DNA of 61,569 nt from Pseudorhodobacter sp. E13 (GCF_003991405.1 NZ_RPEN01000146.1:1-61569), one strand, 5' to 3'; positions 34,408 to 44,779 are shown, counted from the stretch's first letter. The notes: a model not told the origin generated them from the letters alone. Program-made: numbers and translations.

Positions 34408-35091
34408 TCAGACCACTTTGACGGTCAAGGCGTCCAGCCCGGCGATGGTGGCCTGCATCACATCACCGCGTTGCACCGGCCCAACACCCGCAGGCGTGCC
34501 CGACAGGATGACATCGCCAGCCTGCAATTCGAAATACATCGACAGATAGGCAATCATTTCCGGCACTTTCCAGATCATCTGGTTCAGATCGCCTGTCTGG
34601 CGCAGCGCATCATTCACCGTCAGCGCCACCTGGCCTTCGGCCATGGGGCCAGTGACGGCAATGGGAACCAAGGGGCCAACCGGAGCCGAGTGTTCAAATG
34701 CTTTGCCAATCTCCCACGGGCGGCCCACCTTTTTCGCCTCGCCCTGAAGGTCGCGGCGCGTCATGTCCAAGGCCACGGCATAGCCCCAGACATGGCCCAG
34801 CGCATCCTCTACGCGGATATCGGCGCCACCCGATTTCAGCGCGACCAGAAGCTCAACCTCGTGATGCACATCGGCGCTGCGGGAGGGGTAGGGAAACTGG
34901 CCGGAGGCATCCAGATTGTCAGGGTTCTTCTGGAAAAAGAACGGCGCCTCGCGGGTCGGGTCATGGCCCATTTCAACGGCATGGGCAGCATAATTGCGCC
35001 CGATGCAATAGACCCTGCGCACCGGAAAGGCCCCGCCGTTTTTGGTTGGAATAGCAGCCTGTTCCGGCGCTGGAATCACATAATCAGCCAT
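34408..35091 (-). CDS. Fumarylacetoacetate hydrolase family protein
   Basis: The 227-residue FAH-fold protein carries VYCIGRNYAAHAVEMG, PFFFQKNPDNL, HHEVELLVALKSG (metal-binding Glu residues), GYAVALDMTRRDLQ and VILSGTPAGVGP. The family cleaves C-C bonds of beta-diketo acids (fumarylpyruvate, acylpyruvate) or isomerises aromatic-degradation products. The pattern GKAFEHSAPVGPLVP resembles fumarylpyruvate hydrolases. The substrate is unproven. It stands alone between icd and lolA, both on the same strand. Confidence 0.88.
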   Translation of the reverse strand: MADYVIPAPEQAAIPTKNGGAFPVRRVYCIGRNYAAHAVEMGHDPTREAPFFFQKNPDNLDASGQFPYPSRSADVHHEVELLVALKSGGADIRVEDALGHVWGYAVALDMTRRDLQGEAKKVGRPWEIGKAFEHSAPVGPLVPIAVTGPMAEGQVALTVNDALRQTGDLNQMIWKVPEMIAYLSMYFELQAGDVILSGTPAGVGPVQRGDVMQATIAGLDALTVKVV

Positions 35092-35183
35092 GGTGCCCCC
35101 CTTTGGTCCGCGTCAGATTGGGCGAGCGCCTTGCCGAAAGCAAGGGCGCGCCTGACCGCTAGGGGAATGGTTTGACGCGCAGC

Positions 35184-35804
35184 CTATTTGCGCTGATTTG
35201 TGGCGATGGTGATGTTGAACAGCGAGGATTTCAACTTCGCGCCCTTCTTCATCTCACCCAAGATCACCGTGGTTTCCGCGCCGCTGTCATCGCGGATGAC
35301 CCATTGGCGCAATTCGGTTGGCCCGGCGGTGAACACCAGTTCAATCGAGCCATATTCCGGGTGTTCCGGGTCTTGGGCGCGAACGCGGGTGGTGTTGCCA
35401 TCCTGCTTGTGGCCCACCACCATCTTGGCGCGGGTCAGATCGACGTTCTTGTCAAGAATGATGGACAAAGGCGTGCGCGACAGCGGGTATTGTTCGGGCG
35501 GCTGGTTGGATTTTGCGTCGAAAATCGCCACCTGCCCGCCGCCTGCCAGAACAAGGTTGCGATCTGGCGGGGCATATTCAAACCGCACGCGACCGGGGCG
35601 GTGGATGAAAATCTTGCCGGTGGAAATGGAACCGTCAGAGTTGATCTGCGTAAACTCCGCCTCGGCGGTTGTCAGCCCGTTCAGATAGCGCGACAGATCC
35701 TGAAGCGAGATTTTCTCGGCCGCGGCAGGCACGGCCAGCGCGGTAAAGAAGGCCATCGACGCGAAAGGCAGTGCCAGCGTTTTCAAAAAAGATCTGCGAT
35801 TCAT
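35184..35804 (-). CDS. lolA: Outer-membrane lipoprotein carrier protein LolA
   Basis: A 206-residue periplasmic chaperone with a twin-Arg-like/Sec signal (MNRRSFLKTLALPFASMAFFTALAVPAAA). A LolA beta-sheet follows: ISLQDLSRYLNGLTTAEAEFTQINSDGS, GRVRFEYAPPDRNLVL, and YPLSRTPLSIIL. It ferries lipoproteins from LolCDE to the outer membrane. Start 35804 begins the signal peptide; a longer frame to 36020 is not supported. It follows ftsK on the same strand, the usual order in this family of bacteria. Confidence 0.9.
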   Translation of the reverse strand: MNRRSFLKTLALPFASMAFFTALAVPAAAEKISLQDLSRYLNGLTTAEAEFTQINSDGSISTGKIFIHRPGRVRFEYAPPDRNLVLAGGGQVAIFDAKSNQPPEQYPLSRTPLSIILDKNVDLTRAKMVVGHKQDGNTTRVRAQDPEHPEYGSIELVFTAGPTELRQWVIRDDSGAETTVILGEMKKGAKLKSSLFNITIATNQRK

Positions 35805-35983
35805 CTGGTGGTTCCCACTCGTTGTGCTCTGACAGTCATATAAGCATGACGCGCCCAGCCTGCACCCCTTTTGACGCAAACGACACAAGGATGTGAGCGG
35901 TTCCCTGCCCATGACAGCATTTGTCATCACGACGAAAGCAGCGAAAGCGGCGCGCCAAAGCACAACCGCCCCCTGCCGCGTAG

Positions 35984-36001
35984 GGTGGGTGCCAACCCAC
36001 C
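35984..36001. repeat. Small palindrome GGTGGGT-GCCA-ACCCACC
   Basis: A 7-bp inverted repeat just beyond the ftsK stop, preceded by TAGG. There is no T-run. GGGTGGGT-type palindromes occur as dispersed intergenic repeats in many proteobacteria; this may be a single copy of one. Confidence 0.5.
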
Positions 36002-36016
36002 GCCCCCTGTCACACA

Positions 36017-39000
36017 TCAATGCTCGGGCAACAAAATCTCGCGTTTGCCGACATGGTTGGCAGCGGTGATAACCTGATTTTCTTCCATCTGTTCCACCAG
36101 TTTCGCGGCCTTGTTATAGCCGATCCCCAGTTTGCGCTGGATGTAGGAGGTAGAACATTTGCGATCTTTGGCGACCACGGCGACCGCTTGGTCATAAAGC
36201 TCATTCTCGCTGCTGTCGCCGGACCCAAGGCCCAGAACAAGGTCGATATCGCCTTCCTTGTCCTCGTCCACGCCTTCAACCACGCCCGACATATAGGCGG
36301 GCGGGCCAAAGGATTTCAGGTGGTTCACAACCTCCTCAACCTCTTCATCCGACACGAAGGGCCCGTGAATACGGGTAATTTTTGCCCCGCCTGCCATATA
36401 AAGCATATCGCCCATGCCCAGCAGTTGTTCGGCCCCCATTTCGCCCAGAATGGTGCGGCTGTCGATTTTCGACGTGACCTGAAAGGAAATCCGGGTCGGG
36501 AAGTTTGCCTTGATCGTGCCCGTAATCACGTCCACAGACGGGCGCTGTGTGGCCATAATCAGGTGGATGCCCGAGGCACGTGCCATTTGGGCAAGTCGCT
36601 GAATACAGGCTTCTATCTCTTTGCCGGCGACCATCATCAGGTCGGCCATCTCGTCGACGATGACGACGATATAGGGCAGGGATACGGGTGTATCCTCTTC
36701 GGTTTCAAACACTGGCTCGCCGGTATCTTCGTCAAACCCGGTCTGGATGGTGCGCTTGAACATCTCGCCCTTGGCCAGTGCTTCGCGCACACGGCCGTTA
36801 TAGCCTTCGATATTGCGCACGCCCATCTTGGACATCTTGCGATAGCGTTCCTCCATCTCGCCGACGACCCATTTCAAGGCGACAACGGCCTTTTTCGGGT
36901 CGGTCACAACCGGCGAGAGCAGGTGCGGGATACCGTCATAAACCGACAATTCCAGCATCTTGGGGTCGATCATGATCAGGCGACATTCTTCGGGCGACAG
37001 CTTATACAGCAGCGACAGGATCATGGTGTTGATCGCCACCGATTTCCCGGAACCCGTGGTCCCCGCGATCAGCAGGTGGGGCATTTTGGCAAGATTGGCG
37101 ACGATGGGTTCACCGCCGATATCCTTGCCCAAGGCCAGCGGCAGGCGCATGTTGCTGTCGCCAAAGTCGCGCGCGGCAAGGATTTCACGCAGCACAACCT
37201 TTTCGCGCCATGAATTCGGCAGTTCGATCCCGATGACGGAACGGCCCGGCACGGTGGACACCCGCGCCGACAGTGCCGACATTGACCGCGCGATATCGTC
37301 GGCCAAGCCGATCACCCGGCTGGCCTTCAGGCCCGGCGCGGGTTCCAGTTCATATTGCGTGACCACGGGGCCGGGGCGCACGGCGACAATCTCGCCCTTC
37401 ACGCCGTAATCATCCAGCACCGATTCCAGCATCCGGGCGTTTTCTTCCAGCGCTTCTTCGGACAGGGTGTGGCGCTGCACGGTGTCGGCGCTGGCCAACA
37501 GGCCAAGCGGCGGCAGTTCATAGGCCGGGTGCTGTTCTTCGAATTTCAGGCGCGGCTGTGCTTCGGCCATTGCCTGACGCGACGGGGTCACGGGCTTTTT
37601 GACCACCGGCTGCACGATGCGGCGCTGTTCGGGGGCGCTGGCGCGCTGCACAGGGGCCGAAACGCGGATGATTTCCGGCTCGGGTGCCGACGCATCGTCG
37701 AAATCATCCTCGGCATAGTGGTTTTCATAGGTGTCATCGCCCTGCGCCCAAGGGCCTTGGGTATCGGTAAAGACATTGCCATCGTCAGAGCTTTCCGGCT
37801 GCCAGTCCATCGCAGGCTCTGGCATCGGGGGGGCGGGTGGCAGTGCGGTGCGCGTGGCCGAAGTCACGGCCAGACGGGCCATGTTGCTGCCTGTGGCCGG
37901 GGCCATGACGGGCGGCTCTGGCGGCAAGGCCATGGTTTGCTTGTTGCGCGGCGTCGCAATCAGCGGCACCGGGCCGCGGCGGCCCATCACGGGCGGCTCT
38001 CGCCGGGCCAAGGCCGCTTGCACAGCGGTTTGCACCGACGGTTGTTGTTGCGCAGGTGTGCGCACGCGCGACCGGATCACATCATTGATCCGCGCCTTGA
38101 TGCGATCTTCCGAAGGGGCCTCGGCTGCGTGCTGCATCGGCATTTCGGGTTCCGGCTGGCCCACGGCGGCGCGGCGGATCATTTGCGGCACGCGCGACAG
38201 CAGGCTTGGCTTTTCAACCGGCCGTTCGGTTGCCCGTTCCATCGGCGGCTCGGCATAGCGGGCGGCGACCAAGGGCTGGGCGGCCATATGGTCCGGCGCG
38301 GCATGAAGTTTCGGTTCCGGCATCCGGCGCTGATTGGGGCGCAGGGCCTCGGGGCGGCCAAAGCCACCGGCACCGGGCTGAACCCGTTCGGCGCGCAGCG
38401 GGGCGGGGTTCATATCATCGGCAGCATAGACAACCGCATCATGGTCGCGCGCGCTCACGGCCATTTCGCGGCGATTGCGGTTCTTTTCGGCCAGATCCTG
38501 CGCCGCACGGGCGGCCCCGGCGGCGGATTTCCCGGCCAGCGACATCGCAAAAGCATAGGTGGTTACAGTGCCCAGCGCCACAAAGCGCCCGATCTTGCGC
38601 AATTCGCGCATGTCAAACCCGGTGACATAAAGCGCCATCGCCAGCAGGGCCGCGCCAAACAGAACCGACAGCAGCTTCAGGCCAAACCCCGCCCCAATCG
38701 GCAAAATCGCCAGCAGCGCGCCCAGAATGGTGTCACCAAACAGCCCACCCAGACCGATTGCGCTATGCGGCCAGTTCGGCCCCGGCACATGGGTCGCGGC
38801 AAAGACCGACCCCAGCGCCACAGCGATCACGGCAAAGACCACACGGCTAAGCGCGCGTTCCTCGCCCCGGTGGCTGACAAAGCGGATGCCCCAAGCGCCA
38901 AGGATCAACGGAATCCCCCAACTGCCCAAGCCCCCGATGATGAACAGCGTCGAGGCGATAGAGGCCCCGAAACGCCCAAGCCAGTTGTTCACCGGATCAT

Positions 39001-39175
39001 CGGTCGCCACCATCCAGCCCGGATCATTCGCGGAATAGGTGCCCAGCATCACCGCAAACAGCAACGCCAACACAATCAGCCCGATCCCCAGAAGCTCTCG
39101 GCCACGCCGTTCCAGCATTGCTGCGGTGTTCTGATCGACCAGCGGATCGCGTTGCCTGACCTGATAGGATGCCAT
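36017..39175 (-). CDS. ftsK: DNA translocase FtsK
   Basis: The 1052-residue motor couples chromosome segregation to division. The first ~200 residues hold four transmembrane segments, and a long Pro/Ala/Arg-rich linker runs to about residue 560. The RecA-like motor has Walker A GTTGSGKS (705-712, Lys711) and Walker [13 protein letters not shown]. The C-terminal gamma winged helix (about 985-1050: [33 protein letters not shown]) reads KOPS sites and activates Xer recombination. It is transcribed after the aminotransferase gene, with a 3-bp gap. Confidence 0.97.
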   Translation of the reverse strand: MASYQVRQRDPLVDQNTAAMLERRGRELLGIGLIVLALLFAVMLGTYSANDPGWMVATDDPVNNWLGRFGASIASTLFIIGGLGSWGIPLILGAWGIRFVSHRGEERALSRVVFAVIAVALGSVFAATHVPGPNWPHSAIGLGGLFGDTILGALLAILPIGAGFGLKLLSVLFGAALLAMALYVTGFDMRELRKIGRFVALGTVTTYAFAMSLAGKSAAGAARAAQDLAEKNRNRREMAVSARDHDAVVYAADDMNPAPLRAERVQPGAGGFGRPEALRPNQRRMPEPKLHAAPDHMAAQPLVAARYAEPPMERATERPVEKPSLLSRVPQMIRRAAVGQPEPEMPMQHAAEAPSEDRIKARINDVIRSRVRTPAQQQPSVQTAVQAALARREPPVMGRRGPVPLIATPRNKQTMALPPEPPVMAPATGSNMARLAVTSATRTALPPAPPMPEPAMDWQPESSDDGNVFTDTQGPWAQGDDTYENHYAEDDFDDASAPEPEIIRVSAPVQRASAPEQRRIVQPVVKKPVTPSRQAMAEAQPRLKFEEQHPAYELPPLGLLASADTVQRHTLSEEALEENARMLESVLDDYGVKGEIVAVRPGPVVTQYELEPAPGLKASRVIGLADDIARSMSALSARVSTVPGRSVIGIELPNSWREKVVLREILAARDFGDSNMRLPLALGKDIGGEPIVANLAKMPHLLIAGTTGSGKSVAINTMILSLLYKLSPEECRLIMIDPKMLELSVYDGIPHLLSPVVTDPKKAVVALKWVVGEMEERYRKMSKMGVRNIEGYNGRVREALAKGEMFKRTIQTGFDEDTGEPVFETEEDTPVSLPYIVVIVDEMADLMMVAGKEIEACIQRLAQMARASGIHLIMATQRPSVDVITGTIKANFPTRISFQVTSKIDSRTILGEMGAEQLLGMGDMLYMAGGAKITRIHGPFVSDEEVEEVVNHLKSFGPPAYMSGVVEGVDEDKEGDIDLVLGLGSGDSSENELYDQAVAVVAKDRKCSTSYIQRKLGIGYNKAAKLVEQMEENQVITAANHVGKREILLPEH

Positions 39176-39178
39176 GAT

Positions 39179-40366
39179 TTACCGTCCTTGCCCGTAGAGA
39201 CAGTCGCGAAGCTGGGTCAGCCCGCGCTGCGTTTCTTCTTTTGGGGCGACCAAAGCCACCCGGATATAACCTGCGCCGGGGTTTTCCCCCGCGACATCGC
39301 GCGACAGGTAAGCGCCGGGCAAAACCCGGACCCCCGTTTCACGCCACAGTTTCAGCGCGGCCTGTTCACCGTCTTGCACCGGAAGCCACAGGAAGAACCC
39401 GGCTTGCGGCGGCTGATAGCCTTGCATGCCGTCAAAGATGCGGTCGGCAAGGGCGAATTTCTCGACATAGAGCGCGCGTGAGGCTTGCACATGCGCCTCA
39501 TCACTCCACGCAGCCTCTGATACTTTCTGAATCGGCAGCGGCAGCGGCGCACCGGCAAACGCGCGCAACTGCCGGATGCGGGTGATGGATTGGGGGCCAC
39601 CGGCCACAAAACCAGACCGCAGGCCCGGCAGGTTGGACCGTTTGGACAGCGAATGGAACGTCAGCGCGCGCTCGGGGTCGGCACCGGTGGCCTTGGCCAC
39701 GGCCAGCACACCGGGGGGCGGCGTGTCGCGATACACTTCGGCATAGCATTCATCGGCGAAAATCTGGAAATCATGTTTTTCGGCCAAGGCCAGAAGGTCG
39801 GCCCAGTAGTCACTGCTGGCCACGGCCCCTTGCGGATTGGCAGGTGAGCAGAGGTAAGCAATCGCCGTGCGGTCCAGAATGTCACGCGGCAGGCTGGCAT
39901 AGTCGGGCAAAAAGCCGCTGGCGGCAGTGGCAGGCACATACACCGGTTCTGCCCCCATTGCCAAAGCGGCCACGGCATAAACCTGATAAAACGGGTTTGG
40001 CATCAGCACGACAGGGCGCTTGCCGCCTTTGGTTTCGGGGCACAGCGCCACGGCGGCATTGAACAGCCCTTCGCGTGTGCCATTCAGCACCATGATCTGA
40101 CCGGGGGTCAGCGCCACGTCATAGCGCCTTTGCACCCAGCCTGCGATGGCGGCCAACAGCTCTGGCGTGCCGTCATTGGGCGGATAGATCGCAAAACCAT
40201 TCAGGTTTTCAGCCAAAATCGGGCCGACGAAATCGGGCATGGCGTGGCGCGGCTCGCCAATGGTCATGGCAATGGGCGTCCCACCCGAAGGATGGGAATC
40301 CAGAAGCGCCCGCAAGCGCGGAAACGCGTATTCTGGCAGGTTCGAAAACCGCTCAGGAAATGCCAT
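39179..40366 (-). CDS. Class I/II aminotransferase, DapC-like
   Basis: The 395-residue fold-type I PLP enzyme has YPPNDGTPELLAAI, the substrate/PLP Asn in SPANPQG, Asp in IFADECYAE, and the PLP lysine Lys242 in FHSLSKRSNLPGLRSGF. The pattern FHSLSKRSNLPGLR is that of succinyldiaminopimelate aminotransferases (DapC) of alphaproteobacteria, which would tie it to lysine synthesis, but related aspartate/alanine transaminases share it. It is immediately upstream of ftsK, probably in one operon. Confidence 0.88.
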   Translation of the reverse strand: MAFPERFSNLPEYAFPRLRALLDSHPSGGTPIAMTIGEPRHAMPDFVGPILAENLNGFAIYPPNDGTPELLAAIAGWVQRRYDVALTPGQIMVLNGTREGLFNAAVALCPETKGGKRPVVLMPNPFYQVYAVAALAMGAEPVYVPATAASGFLPDYASLPRDILDRTAIAYLCSPANPQGAVASSDYWADLLALAEKHDFQIFADECYAEVYRDTPPPGVLAVAKATGADPERALTFHSLSKRSNLPGLRSGFVAGGPQSITRIRQLRAFAGAPLPLPIQKVSEAAWSDEAHVQASRALYVEKFALADRIFDGMQGYQPPQAGFFLWLPVQDGEQAALKLWRETGVRVLPGAYLSRDVAGENPGAGYIRVALVAPKEETQRGLTQLRDCLYGQGR

Positions 40367-40522
40367 TACTGCCTCATATCGTCAGGGTCATCTCGCCCTG
40401 TTTGTCCCTAGGATAGCGAGGCTTTGCGCGCGGGTCCAGAAAAACGCTTTGTTTCAGTGCGTTTGGCGGCGGGGATTGTGTCTTTTTCGTCCCTCCCCCA
40501 CCACCCATAGGCGCGATATGGC

Positions 40523-41854
40523 TTACCCCAAGGCGCGTTCTGCTGCGAAACACAGGCGCAAAAGCTGCTCTTCTTGCCCCGGCCCGGCCATAAAGGTGAT
40601 CCCGCATGAAGGTTGCCCCGTTGGCATTGTGACAGCGCAGCCGCCGAACAGGTTGCCGATGCGGGTGTTGCGCAGGGCCATCAGGTTTTCGGTGACGTAA
40701 TAATCGTCATCCTCCATCAAACGCTGTGCATCGGGCGGCAGAATGGGCGAGGTGGGCAGGATGACCGCATCATAAGCGGCGGTTTTGCGCGCCCAGATTT
40801 GCCGCAGATCCAACAGCTTGCGCCATGCCGAGACATAATCGGGGGCGGAAAACTGCGCGCCCATGCGGAACCGGTCAAGGATGGGGCGGAACATCTTGTC
40901 GGGGTTCTGTTCGATCACCGCGCCCCAGATGCCATAGGCCTCGGCGGCATAAAGGATGGGGGCCAGCGACATGGCTTCGACCACTTCACCAATCTTGGCG
41001 GTTTCGATGCGCGCACCGGCGCGGGCCAGACGATCAACCGCGCCGTCAAAGCCGCGCGCGGGTTCTTCGCGCAGATCATCCATCGCCATGGTGTCCAGCA
41101 CCATCACCCGCGCGCCTTTCAGGCTGGTGCCCGTCAGGTCTGCGGGTTTTCCGCCTTCCATTGCGGCCAATAGCAGCGCGCAATCTTCGACGCTGCGGGC
41201 CAGCGGGCCAACCGTATCAAACCGGTCACACAGCGGCACCACACCTTTCAGCGACAAACGCCCCGAGGTGGTTTTCAACCCCACCAGATCATTCCACGCC
41301 GCCGGAATACGCACCGAACCGCCCGTATCCGACCCGATGCCCGCAGGCGCCAGCCCAAAGGCAACCGAGGCCGCCGCCCCCGACGACGACCCGCCCGGCA
41401 CCGCCTTGGGGTCATTCACATTTGGCGGCGTTGCGGTGATCGGGTTCAGGCCCAGCCCCGAAAAGGCAAGTTCCGACAAATGGGTTTTGCCCAAGCAGAC
41501 CAAGCCCTGCGCGGTTGCGGTTGTCAGCACTTCGGCATCGGTTTCAGGCACGCGCCCTGCCAGCAGCGCAGACCCCGCCTCGCAAGGCGCGCCAGAAGCG
41601 TCGAACAGGTCTTTCCACGAGATTGGCACGCCATCCAGCAAGCCGATGCGCTGCCCCGCCTTGGCCCTGTCGGCGGCGGCCATGGACATGGTGCGCGCGC
41701 GGCGGGGCGTGGTGCGGGAATAGATGCGCTTGGCCTCGGGGTGGCGTTCGATGGCGTCCAGAAACGCCTCGGTCAATTCAACCGGGTGTATCTTGCCCGC
41801 CTCGATCCCCCGGCCCAAATCCGCTGCCGTCATCCAAAGCCAATTGCCTGCCAT
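40523..41854 (-). CDS. Amidase signature family protein
   Basis: The 443-residue enzyme has the Ser-cisSer-Lys triad: Lys81 in ISWKDLF, cis-Ser156 in PGGSSSGAAASVAFG and nucleophile Ser180 in GSDTGGSVRIPA. The chain is complete with the usual IRNTRIGNLFGGCAVTMPTGQ-like end. It hydrolyses a carboxamide; GatA is unlikely because the gene is alone and the C-terminal region is short. Start 41854 is backed by GAGGCGGA upstream. It is divergent from the UbiH-type gene. Confidence 0.9.
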   Translation of the reverse strand: MAGNWLWMTAADLGRGIEAGKIHPVELTEAFLDAIERHPEAKRIYSRTTPRRARTMSMAAADRAKAGQRIGLLDGVPISWKDLFDASGAPCEAGSALLAGRVPETDAEVLTTATAQGLVCLGKTHLSELAFSGLGLNPITATPPNVNDPKAVPGGSSSGAAASVAFGLAPAGIGSDTGGSVRIPAAWNDLVGLKTTSGRLSLKGVVPLCDRFDTVGPLARSVEDCALLLAAMEGGKPADLTGTSLKGARVMVLDTMAMDDLREEPARGFDGAVDRLARAGARIETAKIGEVVEAMSLAPILYAAEAYGIWGAVIEQNPDKMFRPILDRFRMGAQFSAPDYVSAWRKLLDLRQIWARKTAAYDAVILPTSPILPPDAQRLMEDDDYYVTENLMALRNTRIGNLFGGCAVTMPTGQPSCGITFMAGPGQEEQLLRLCFAAERALG

Positions 41855-41953
41855 TGTCCGCCTCTTTGCTTCCTTTGGCAAACGGTAGCGGCAAGCCTGC
41901 GACTGGACAATGGGGCGCATGGACAAACCGCTGCGAAAGGCCATATTTGCGCC

Positions 41954-43180
41954 ATGGAACATGATGCAGATATCTTGATCGTGGGCGGCGGGCTGAACGG
42001 GCCCGCTTTGGCCTTGGCTTTGGCGCAGAACGGTTTGTCGGTGGTGGTGGTCGATGCCCGCCTTGCCCCGGCCCGCGCCACCCCCGGCTTTGATGGTCGC
42101 GCCTATTCGCTGGCGATTGCCTCCAAGCGGCTGTTGTCGGCCATTGGCGTCTGGCCGCGGATCGCCGATCAGGTGCAACCGATCCTGGAAATCAAGGCCT
42201 CCGACGGGCATGCAGGCGAAGGGGCCGCGCCCTATTTCCTGCATTTCGACCATGCCGAGATTGAGGAAGGCCCGATGGGCTTCATGGCCGAAGATCGCCA
42301 TCTTTATGCGGCGTTTCTGGCTGTGATGGCAGAGGCCCCGAATATCACCTTGCTGTCGGGCGAAACCGTTGTGGCGCAACGCCATGATGAGGCCAGCGTC
42401 TCGGTCACTTTGGCTTCGGGGCGTCTGCTTTCGGCGCGTTTGCTGGTGGGGTGCGATGGCCGCAGCAGCGGCACCGCCCAGCGCGCAGGCATTTCGCGCA
42501 GCGGTTGGGGCTATGGCCAGACTGCGCTGGTCACGGCGGTGGAACATGCGCTGCCACATCACGGCATCGCGCATCAGTTTTTCATGCCTGAAGGCCCGCT
42601 TGCCATTCTGCCGCTTCCCGGCAACCGTTCCTCGATCGTCTGGAGCGAGACTGACAGCCGCGCGGCCGCGATACATGCGCTGAATGATGCCGATTTTCTG
42701 GACGCGCTGCGCCCGCGTTTCGGGGATTTTCTGGGCCCGATCACGCTGGCGGGCACGCGGTTCACCTATCCGCTGTCGCTGACGCTTGCCAATAGTTTCA
42801 TCGCGCCGCGTCTGGCGCTGGTGGGTGATGCCGCGCATGGCGTGCATCCGATTGCGGGGCAAGGGTTGAACCTTGGGCTGCGCGATGTGGGGGCCTTGGC
42901 GCAGGTGCTGGTCGAGGCCGCGCGCCGGGGCGAGGATATCGGGGCCAGCAATGTGCTGGCGCGGTATCAGCAGTGGCGCCGGTTTGATACGACCAGCCTT
43001 GCGCTGGGGATGGATACCGTCAACCGGCTGTTTTCCAACGATAACCCGCTGCTGCGGCTGGGGCGTGACCTTGGCATGGGGGCGGTGAACGCGCTGCCGG
43101 GTCTGCGCCGCCGTTTCATCCGCACCGCCGCCGGGCTAGAGGGTGAATTGCCCCGTCTGTTGCAAGGGCAAGCGATCTGA
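41954..43180 (+). CDS. UbiH/UbiF/VisC/COQ6-family FAD hydroxylase
   Basis: The 408-residue flavin monooxygenase hydroxylates the ubiquinone ring. FAD-binding motifs are present: ILIVGGGLNGPALALALAQNG (GxGxxG), a DG-type segment VGCDGRSSGTAQRAG, and GD motif ALVGDAAHGVHPIAGQGLNLGLRDV, which is the family signature. Which ring position it hydroxylates (C5, C6 or C1) cannot be said. The start at 41954 fits the N-terminal Rossmann strand. It is divergent from the amidase with a 99-bp gap. Confidence 0.92.
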   Translation: MEHDADILIVGGGLNGPALALALAQNGLSVVVVDARLAPARATPGFDGRAYSLAIASKRLLSAIGVWPRIADQVQPILEIKASDGHAGEGAAPYFLHFDHAEIEEGPMGFMAEDRHLYAAFLAVMAEAPNITLLSGETVVAQRHDEASVSVTLASGRLLSARLLVGCDGRSSGTAQRAGISRSGWGYGQTALVTAVEHALPHHGIAHQFFMPEGPLAILPLPGNRSSIVWSETDSRAAAIHALNDADFLDALRPRFGDFLGPITLAGTRFTYPLSLTLANSFIAPRLALVGDAAHGVHPIAGQGLNLGLRDVGALAQVLVEAARRGEDIGASNVLARYQQWRRFDTTSLALGMDTVNRLFSNDNPLLRLGRDLGMGAVNALPGLRRRFIRTAAGLEGELPRLLQGQAI

Positions 43181-43184
43181 CAGC

Positions 43185-43352
43185 TTATTTGGCGGCTTTC
43201 TTGGCCTCGGCGGCGGCTTTCATCCGGGCGAGCAGTTCTGCCTTTGGGGCCGGGGCGCCATAGGGGTTCTTGGCGGTGCCTTTGGCATTATGTTCGGAAT
43301 GGCGCGGCGCGTTCTTGCCTTTTTTCACAGCGCCTGATGCGTTGTAATCCAT
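43185..43352 (-). CDS. Small basic Lys/Ala-rich protein, 55 residues
   Basis: A 55-codon frame with a strong AGGAG seven bases before ATG 43352. The protein begins MDYNASGAVKKGKNAPRHSE, has an NPYGAPAPKAELLARMK centre and ends in an Ala/Lys helix (AAEAKKAAK). It is very basic, without hydrophobic segment, so a nucleic-acid- or ribosome-associated role is conceivable. Codon use and the ribosome-binding site argue that it is real. It is convergent with the UbiH-type gene (4-bp gap) and 63 bp downstream of the enoyl-CoA hydratase gene. Confidence 0.75.
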   Translation of the reverse strand: MDYNASGAVKKGKNAPRHSEHNAKGTAKNPYGAPAPKAELLARMKAAAEAKKAAK

Positions 43353-43415
43353 GATGATCTCCTGTTAGGGCTTTTTCGCTTCTGCCTGAAAGCGGGCAGC
43401 GCCGCAAGCGCGCAG

Positions 43416-44033
43416 CTACGCCCAGATCATGCGTTTGATCGCTGTGGCATGGGCAGGGCTTGCCCCAACACTATCGGCGGCCAAGGCGTGCACAGTGTCA
43501 GGCAGCGCCTCGGCGTCGACCACGCGGTCGATCAGACCCCAAGACATTGCCTCCTCTGCCGTGATCTTTTGGCCCGCCATCAAGATCATCGCCGCCCGCG
43601 ACGGGCCGACAAGGCTGCGCAAGCGGGGCACATCGGATGGCTGCGGCAGGAACCCCAGCTTCATCACCGGATAAAACACCTTGCCCCCCGCCACCATCAC
43701 TCGCAGGTCGCAGGCCAGCACCATGCCCATCGCCCCGCCCGCCACAGTGCCGTTCAGCGCCGCAATCGTCAGGCAAGGCAGCGCGGCAATCGCACCGGAT
43801 AGCCGTTCCCAGACCGGGTTGGTCGCCAGCCCGGCATGCGCCTCTTCCAAATCCGCCCCGGCGGAAAAGACGCGGCCTGCACCTGTCAGCACCAGCGCCC
43901 GCGCGCCTTCGTGCCCGGCGCGTTCGGCAATCTCGGCCAGTTCTGTCAACATGGCGGCGGTCAGCGAATTCGCCTTTTCGGGGCGGTTAATGGTCGCCTT
44001 CCAGATGCCGCCCGAAACCTCTAGCCCGATCAT
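43416..44033 (-). CDS. Enoyl-CoA hydratase/isomerase family protein
   Basis: A 205-residue crotonase-fold protein, shorter than the typical 260. It has VSGGIWKATINRPEKANSLTAAM, the oxyanion segments VFSAGADLEEAH and LNGTVAGGAMGMVLACDLRV, and PQPSDVPRLRSLVGPSRAAMILMAGQKITAEEA. The C-terminal trimerisation helix is short. At the usual catalytic Glu positions there is no clear pair, so hydratase activity is uncertain and isomerase or hydrolase activity is possible. Its start overlaps the SDR stop (ATGA), so the two are coupled. Confidence 0.85.
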   Translation of the reverse strand: MIGLEVSGGIWKATINRPEKANSLTAAMLTELAEIAERAGHEGARALVLTGAGRVFSAGADLEEAHAGLATNPVWERLSGAIAALPCLTIAALNGTVAGGAMGMVLACDLRVMVAGGKVFYPVMKLGFLPQPSDVPRLRSLVGPSRAAMILMAGQKITAEEAMSWGLIDRVVDAEALPDTVHALAADSVGASPAHATAIKRMIWA

Positions 44034-44779
44034 GCGATCAGCCCGACGGCGCGGCGAACCGCTTCATCGCGCAAGGAAACCTCTTGGCCCAGCCAATCAT
44101 CCCCCCCCGGCCCGCACATCCACAGCATCAGCCGCGCGGGCCAATCGGCGGGGATATGCACAGCCGGGTCAAGCTGGCTGACCGGGTTGATACCGCTTGC
44201 CTTGATCTTCACCTGCATGTCGGTGGCCACCGTGCCCGGTGACATGCCCATGATCCGCAGGCCATGCGCGCCTTCCTCCAGATGGGCCGCGCGGGTCAGC
44301 ATCGCAGCCCCTGCCTTGGAGGCGCAATAGGCGCTCCACCCTTCCAGCGGGTTATGGGCCGCCCCAGAGGACACGGTGATGATCGTCCCGCCACCGCGCG
44401 CGCGCATCATCGGGATCGCGGCGCGCATGCCATAGAAAACCCCTTTCAGGTTGATGTCGATGGCGCGCGACCAATCCTCTACCCCGGCATCCGTCAGGCG
44501 GGCAATCGGTTCAATCGCGCCTGCGTTGCCGATCAGCACATCCAGCCCGTCGCAGGTTTTCGCGATCTGGGCAAAGGCCGCATCAACGGCCCCGGCATCG
44601 CCGATATCGCAAGGGATCGCCAAAGCGCCGCGCCCGATCTTTGCGGCCAAGGCGTCAATCTCGGCCCCCGAGCGCGCCAGCAACACGACCCGCGCGCCTG
44701 CATCGGCGAAAATCCGCGCTGTGGCGGCACCAATGCCCCGGCTGGCCCCAGTAATCGCTACGATCTTGCCTTGCATCAT
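44030..44779 (-). CDS. Short-chain dehydrogenase/reductase
   Basis: The 249-residue classical SDR has TGASRGIG (10-17), NAGAIE (85-90), SS at 137-138 and YCASK (Tyr151, Lys155). It is NAD(P)-dependent; substrate unknown. The start has two adjacent ATG codons (44779 and 44776). It is the first gene of a two-gene operon with the crotonase-fold protein, which hints at acyl-CoA or hydroxy-acid metabolism. Confidence 0.92.
   Translation of the reverse strand: MMQGKIVAITGASRGIGAATARIFADAGARVVLLARSGAEIDALAAKIGRGALAIPCDIGDAGAVDAAFAQIAKTCDGLDVLIGNAGAIEPIARLTDAGVEDWSRAIDINLKGVFYGMRAAIPMMRARGGGTIITVSSGAAHNPLEGWSAYCASKAGAAMLTRAAHLEEGAHGLRIMGMSPGTVATDMQVKIKASGINPVSQLDPAVHIPADWPARLMLWMCGPGGDDWLGQEVSLRDEAVRRAVGLIA

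Noticed and set aside
37355-39481. Long antisense frame over ftsK
   Set aside because: Shadow of the GC-rich ftsK linker; the composition is Arg/His/Gly-rich and without a fold.
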